From an uncultured Bacteroidota bacterium (GTDB lineage Bacteria > Bacteroidota > Bacteroidia > Bacteroidales > P3): a stretch of DNA of 18,491 nucleotides. The first letter of the stretch is position 1. Every line of letters begins with the position of its first letter. This document shows positions 15,121 to 18,491 of the stretch, one piece after another. The stretch covers positions 1 to 18,491 of the forward strand of contig URCX01000019.1 in the NCBI GenBank assembly GCA_900546465.1, written 5' to 3'. The notes under the pieces were generated by a model. It was not told the origin of the DNA. It made no database searches and worked only from the letters and a program-made list of their open reading frames with translations. A program made the position numbers and the translations under genes.

Positions 15121-15163
15121 AGATGGCGGATTGTATATTGTGGAAAACAAAGTTTTATACATT

Positions 15164-15619
15164 ATGAATATTACATCCGATATCATTCCCATTGCTTGCG
15201 ATCATGCAGGTTTTGAATTGAAAGAGTTCTTGAAGAAGGAACTTTCGGAAAAAGGTTTCAATATTAAGGATATGGGAACTTATTCCTCTGAGAGTGTGGA
15301 TTATCCTGATATGATTCACCCTTTGGCAAGTGCAATAAATAAGGGAGAATTTAAGTTTGGAATTATTATTTGCGGTACTGCCAACGGTGTTTCCATGGTA
15401 GCAAATAAGTATCCGAATGTGAGATGTGCCATTTGTTGGGAAAAAGAAATTGCAGAACTTGCAAAGCAGCATAATAATGCCAATATAATTGCATTGCCTG
15501 CAAGATTTATTTCCAAGGAGAGAGCTTTAGATGTTTTCTATGCTTATTATAATGCTGTTTTTGAGGGTGGAAGACATCAGAGAAGAATAGATAAAATAGC
15601 GATAAGAGACAATAAATAA
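15164..15619 (+). CDS. rpiB: Ribose-5-phosphate isomerase B
   Basis: 151 residues, RpiB/LacAB fold. It interconverts ribose 5-phosphate and ribulose 5-phosphate in the non-oxidative pentose phosphate pathway. Signatures: IACDHAGFELK (10-20) at the phosphate site, the catalytic Cys70 in IIICGTANGVSMVANK (usual family form CGTGxGxS, here with Ala-Asn), His103 in KQHNNANIIALPAR for ring opening, and GGRHQRRIDKI near the end. The ATG at 15164 is used because the family begins just before I-A-x-D-H; an upstream TTG at 15113 would start inside the leader hairpin. The LutB-like gene starts 4 bases after its stop codon. Confidence 0.95.
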   Translation: MNITSDIIPIACDHAGFELKEFLKKELSEKGFNIKDMGTYSSESVDYPDMIHPLASAINKGEFKFGIIICGTANGVSMVANKYPNVRCAICWEKEIAELAKQHNNANIIALPARFISKERALDVFYAYYNAVFEGGRHQRRIDKIAIRDNK

Positions 15620-15623
15620 TTGC

Positions 15624-16790
15624 ATGAATACTAAGGAGTACAAGAATTTTTTGTCGGAATGCAGGCAGTGTGCCGGCTCCGGTGATATGGCTTTGTCGTT
15701 TGACGAAACCTCAGACTTGGCTCACAGTGTGTTCACAAATCCGAAGCAGGTTAACGCAAAGGCTTCGGAACTAAGGGAAAAATTTCTCGAAAAGATAGAT
15801 GAAAATCTTTTGATTTTTGAGAGAAAATTCACTGATAACAAAGGAATTGTACATTGGTGCGTTGCTTATGACGATTTTTTGGACAGTCTTTTTTCATTGC
15901 TGCGTTCCAAGAAAATAAAGGCTGTAAATACATTTGCTTCTGCCTTTAACAGTGAGTTAGGGCTTGATTCTTCTTTGAAAGAAGAAGGAATTTCCACTTT
16001 GGCAACGGATAATGCTTGTTCCATATTTGAACCTGCATTAGGCATTGTAAATACAGGAAGTTTGTTTTCTGTTTTCGATTCAGCCTATGACATGGAACTT
16101 GTTATGTGTTCCAAATTGAAGATATTCATTCTTCCAATCAATAAGTTTATATGCAATATTGCTGATTTGGAACTCTTTTCCTACATATTGTCTATATATA
16201 GGGATAATGTTGATTTTCCGTTTCTTTCATCTGTATTTACGCCGAATTACAATACATCGGATACGGAAGTTCATGTATTTTTGATTGATAACGGCAGAAC
16301 CAATCTCTTGTCCATGAAAGAACAGAGAAAAGCATTATTATGTATAGATTGCGGAGCTTGTAAAAGGGTTTGTCCGGTTTATTCCATAATAGGGGATAAG
16401 CCTTATAACAATGTATTCAGCGGACCTTTCGCAAATGTTGTTCTACCTTTCCTTGAAAATTACGATAGCTACAAACATTTGAGTTTCAACTCTGTTTTAT
16501 GTGGAAATTGCAGCAGAATTTGTCCGATGAATATCCCTTTGAGTGATTTGATGATAGAGAACCGCAAATTCTTTTTCGAGAAGAAAATCATGGATTGGGG
16601 AGACAGCCTGATGGTTTCCAAGCTAAAGAACTTGTTTTTAAGCCGTAAGAACATGAATAAGAGTGCTTGGAGCAAGAAACAAAGAATGAAAATGTTGCTT
16701 CCGAGTTCTGCGTTGAAAACAAGGCGTTTACCTGATTTTGCAAAGGAATCTTTCAATGTTCTGAAAGAGAAAGAGGAGGATATAAAGTGA
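15624..16790 (+). CDS. Orphan LutB-like LUD-domain iron-sulfur protein
   Basis: 388 residues. The N-terminal part (1-230) is a divergent LUD domain, recognised by LFERKFTDNKGIVHW, GIVNTGSL (140-147) and IDNGRTNLL (221-229). The C-terminal part is a ferredoxin-type domain: Cys240/243/246/250 in CIDCGACKRVCP and Cys293/296/300 in CGNCSRICP. The linking YNNVFSGPFANVVLP and NIPLSDLMIENR match LutB (YkgF), the iron-sulfur subunit of the LutABC L-lactate oxidising complex. LutB is normally about 470 residues, so this is short, mostly in the LUD half. No LutA or LutC lies next to it; its neighbours are rpiB (4 bases upstream) and deoC (4-bp overlap downstream). It is probably a redox protein; a lactate role is not supported by context. 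Confidence 0.8.
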   Translation: MNTKEYKNFLSECRQCAGSGDMALSFDETSDLAHSVFTNPKQVNAKASELREKFLEKIDENLLIFERKFTDNKGIVHWCVAYDDFLDSLFSLLRSKKIKAVNTFASAFNSELGLDSSLKEEGISTLATDNACSIFEPALGIVNTGSLFSVFDSAYDMELVMCSKLKIFILPINKFICNIADLELFSYILSIYRDNVDFPFLSSVFTPNYNTSDTEVHVFLIDNGRTNLLSMKEQRKALLCIDCGACKRVCPVYSIIGDKPYNNVFSGPFANVVLPFLENYDSYKHLSFNSVLCGNCSRICPMNIPLSDLMIENRKFFFEKKIMDWGDSLMVSKLKNLFLSRKNMNKSAWSKKQRMKMLLPSSALKTRRLPDFAKESFNVLKEKEEDIK

Positions 16791-17683
16791 AGACGATGAA
16801 CTTGAATAAGATTGAAAATGAGGATTTGTTGCTTGATTTAATTTCAAATGACAGAGTAGGGGAGTTCACCGCCATTATAGATACGTTGGATTACCTTTAT
16901 GATAAAAGGAATGTTTCATTCGATGAGGTATCGTCTTTGATTGGATATATGGATTTAACATCCTTGGAATCAACAGACAGTGAAGAGAAAATAAGCGACC
17001 TGATTGATAAATCGGAATTTGAATGTGCCGGCATAAATTACAAGGTTGCAGGAATTTGCAGCTTTGTCAATTTTTTGCCTTACCTGAATAGCCGTAAGAA
17101 ATCGGCGGATGTGAAATCCGTTGTGGTGTGCGGTGGTTTCCCTCATGCACAAATGCCTTTGGAAATCAAGAAAGAGGAAGTCGGATATGCTTTGGAAAAT
17201 GGTGCAGACGAGATAGACATTTGCATTAACAGAGGTTTATTTCTGTCGGGTAGGGAAGAAGAGGCGGCAAACGAGATTTCAAGCATAAAGAACTTGATTT
17301 CAGCATATAGAGAAACTGTTTTGTTGAAAGTGATATTGGAAGTCGGTGAATTGAATTCCCTGTCGGATATAAGGAAAGCCTCACTTCTCGCATTGGAGAA
17401 CGGTGCCGATTTCATCAAGACTTCAACAGGGAAAATAAACAGAGGAGCGGATAAATATTCCGTGTGTATCATGTTATTGACTTTGAGAGAATACTACCGC
17501 AAACACGGTATTCTCAAAGGCTTAAAGGTTGCCGGAGGAATAAGAAACTGTAATGATGCCTTGATGTACGGGAAATTGTTCGACCATTTCATAAGTAAAG
17601 ATTTGAAAACAAGCAATCGTTTCCGTATAGGTTGCAGTCGGTTGTTGGAGAGTGTGAAAAAGGAAATAGAAAAGAGTAAATAA
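16787..17683 (+). CDS. deoC: Deoxyribose-phosphate aldolase
   Basis: 298 residues, class I aldolase. It cleaves 2-deoxyribose 5-phosphate to glyceraldehyde 3-phosphate and acetaldehyde in deoxynucleoside breakdown. Family signatures: YMDLTSL (54-60), GGFPHAQ (116-122), ADEIDICIN (140-148) with Asp144, LKVILEVGEL (180-189) with Lys181, the Schiff-base Lys211 in DFIKTSTGK, Lys247 in LKVAGGIR, and RIGCSRLL (280-287). It is longer at the N-terminus than the roughly 220-260 residue forms. The GTG at 16787 overlaps the upstream stop as GTGA and sits 6 bases after GAGGAGGA (16773-16780); an ATG at 16796 is the alternative. Translational coupling to the LutB-like gene is likely. Acetaldehyde made here would need an oxidoreductase; none is nearby. 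Confidence 0.95.
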   Translation: MKTMNLNKIENEDLLLDLISNDRVGEFTAIIDTLDYLYDKRNVSFDEVSSLIGYMDLTSLESTDSEEKISDLIDKSEFECAGINYKVAGICSFVNFLPYLNSRKKSADVKSVVVCGGFPHAQMPLEIKKEEVGYALENGADEIDICINRGLFLSGREEEAANEISSIKNLISAYRETVLLKVILEVGELNSLSDIRKASLLALENGADFIKTSTGKINRGADKYSVCIMLLTLREYYRKHGILKGLKVAGGIRNCNDALMYGKLFDHFISKDLKTSNRFRIGCSRLLESVKKEIEKSK

Positions 17684-17703
17684 TAAACAATAATAACAGA
17701 TAT

Positions 17704-18491
17704 ATGAAGCAATTACGTTCTAAATTAGCTCGTTATCAGGAACCGCAAAGAGTAAAAGCCTTAGGGGTTTATCCTTATTTCAGAGCAATAGAAAGCGAAC
17801 AGGACACGGAAGTGATAATGCGGGGAAAGAGGGTTTTGATGTTTGGTTCCAACAGTTATCTCGGACTGACTAACCACCCTAAAATCAAAGAAGCAAGCAT
17901 TGAAGCGATAAAAAAATATGGTACAGGCTGTGCAGGCTCTCCTTTTCTCAACGGAACATTGGACATTCATATAGAATTAGAAGAAAAACTCGCCGATTTC
18001 GTAGGCAAAGAAAAGGCAATAGTTTATTCCACAGGCTTTCATACAAACATAGGAGTAATACCTACCATAGTGGGTAGGGGAGACTACATAATAGGGGACG
18101 AACTCAATCATGCTTCAATAGTGGAAGGTCGTCGTCTTTCTTTTGCTACGTATATGAAATACAAGCATAACGACATGGAATCTTTGGAAGCCGTGTTGAA
18201 AAAGATACCTTACGAAAGCATTAAGCTGATTGTGATGGACGGAGTATTCTCTATGGAGGGAGATGTGGCGAAATTGCCTGCCATAGTGGACTTGGCAGAA
18301 AAATATAACGCTTCCGTATATGTTGATGAGGCACACAGCTTGGGTGTATTTGGCGAAGGAGGACGCGGAATCTGCAATCACTTCGGCTTAACCGACAGAG
18401 TGGATTTGATAATGGGTACTTTCAGCAAATCATTGGCAACAATAGGCGGATTTATCGCCACTGACGCCGACACTATTAACTTTTTGAAGCA
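17704..18491 (+). CDS. spt: Serine palmitoyltransferase, N-terminal part (truncated by window)
   Basis: 262 residues are visible before the right edge. This PLP-dependent alpha-oxoamine synthase joins serine and an acyl-CoA or acyl-ACP to form 3-ketosphinganine, the first step of sphingolipid synthesis, in the cytoplasm. Family residues seen: FGSNSYLGLTNHP (47-59), GTGCAGSPFLNGTLDIH (73-89), DELNHASIVEGRR (132-144) with His136, DGVFSMEGD (179-187), VDEAHSLGVFG (207-217) with Asp208 and His211, and the PLP lysine Lys242 in GTFSKSLA. The sequence reads like the Bacteroides sphingolipid enzyme rather than 8-amino-7-oxononanoate synthase or glycine C-acetyltransferase (YPYFR, FLNGTLD, GRRLSF, KYKHND). 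Residue 80 is Pro where I recall Arg in close homologues. It starts 20 bases after deoC and may belong to the same operon. Confidence 0.88.
   Translation, partial: MKQLRSKLARYQEPQRVKALGVYPYFRAIESEQDTEVIMRGKRVLMFGSNSYLGLTNHPKIKEASIEAIKKYGTGCAGSPFLNGTLDIHIELEEKLADFVGKEKAIVYSTGFHTNIGVIPTIVGRGDYIIGDELNHASIVEGRRLSFATYMKYKHNDMESLEAVLKKIPYESIKLIVMDGVFSMEGDVAKLPAIVDLAEKYNASVYVDEAHSLGVFGEGGRGICNHFGLTDRVDLIMGTFSKSLATIGGFIATDADTINFLK

Larger units (their letters stand above)
14411..15163. other. 753-bp divergent intergenic region, origin-like
   Basis: No gene is supported; a 100-codon plus-strand frame at 14681-14983 runs through repeat copy C and has no recognisable domain. From left to right: nadA promoter (14497-14527), DnaA-box matches (14644-14652 and 14701-14709), an AT-rich stretch (13 G/C in 14821-14880) flanked by the direct repeat TCGGATAATC (14815-14824 and 14870-14879), repeat copy C (14922-15003), and the rpiB promoter and leader hairpin. 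C exceeds G on the plus strand in 14461-14580 (26 C to 11 G), while G exceeds C in 14641-14700 (13 to 8), 14761-14820 (13 to 7) and 15001-15060 (16 to 4). Confidence 0.55.

Noticed and set aside
15113..15163. N-terminal extension of RpiB from TTG at 15113
   Set aside because: The start codon falls within the leader hairpin and adds residues absent from the family; the ATG at 15164 fits the usual RpiB N-terminus.
16469..16756. 95-codon minus-strand frame inside the LutB-like gene
   Set aside because: Antisense shadow of a gene with clear iron-sulfur motifs on the plus strand.
1..18491. CRISPR array, tRNA, rRNA, insertion sequence or prophage genes
   Set aside because: Searched for by eye on both strands; no regularly spaced repeats, tRNA-like cloverleaf, transposase or integrase motifs were seen. 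The three hairpin repeats are kilobases apart and are not a CRISPR.

Overview
This 18.5 kb window looks like chromosomal DNA from a member of the Bacteroidota, most likely Bacteroidales. The evidence is: a bacterial serine palmitoyltransferase of the Bacteroides sphingolipid type; several upstream regions with the Bacteroidota -7 motif TAnnTTTG, two of them with a -33 TTG/TTTG exactly 19 bases upstream; a GLUG-repeat surface protein whose last visible residues (WTLIG) resemble type IX secretion cargo; and an AddAB-like helicase/nuclease pair of the kind found in this phylum. No rRNA, tRNA, CRISPR array, integrase or transposase was found.

Layout. Every gene from 1 to 14.4 kb is on the minus strand, and every gene from 15.16 kb to the end is on the plus strand. 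Reading away from the divergence point on the minus side, the genes are: nadA (quinolinate synthase); a secreted pair (DUF6973-like protein and M28 metallopeptidase) overlapping by 10 bp; a PLP aminotransferase (DegT family) with a phosphoglycosyl transferase, a small glycan-initiation module; addA, addB and an M16 metallopeptidase, tightly packed with the last two overlapping by 8 bp; then a small membrane-anchored secreted peptide and a GLUG-repeat surface protein that runs off the left edge. On the plus side are rpiB, an orphan LutB-like iron-sulfur protein, deoC and a truncated spt, with gaps or overlaps of 4 to about 20 bases, so probably one transcription unit. rpiB and deoC both act on phosphopentoses; the roles of the LutB-like protein and spt in the group are unclear.

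Non-coding regions. Three long intergenic stretches (1457-2137, 11093-11399, 14411-15163) each carry one copy of a hairpin-rich repeat built from GAAACGCC/GGCGTTTC modules, all in the same orientation. I do not recognise it as a named family. The divergent 14.41-15.16 kb gap also combines two exact DnaA-box matches, an AT-rich stretch flanked by a 10-bp direct repeat, and a switch in G/C composition within non-coding DNA, with genes pointing away on both sides. A near-parS sequence lies 3 kb to the left. Together these make an origin of replication a hypothesis worth testing.
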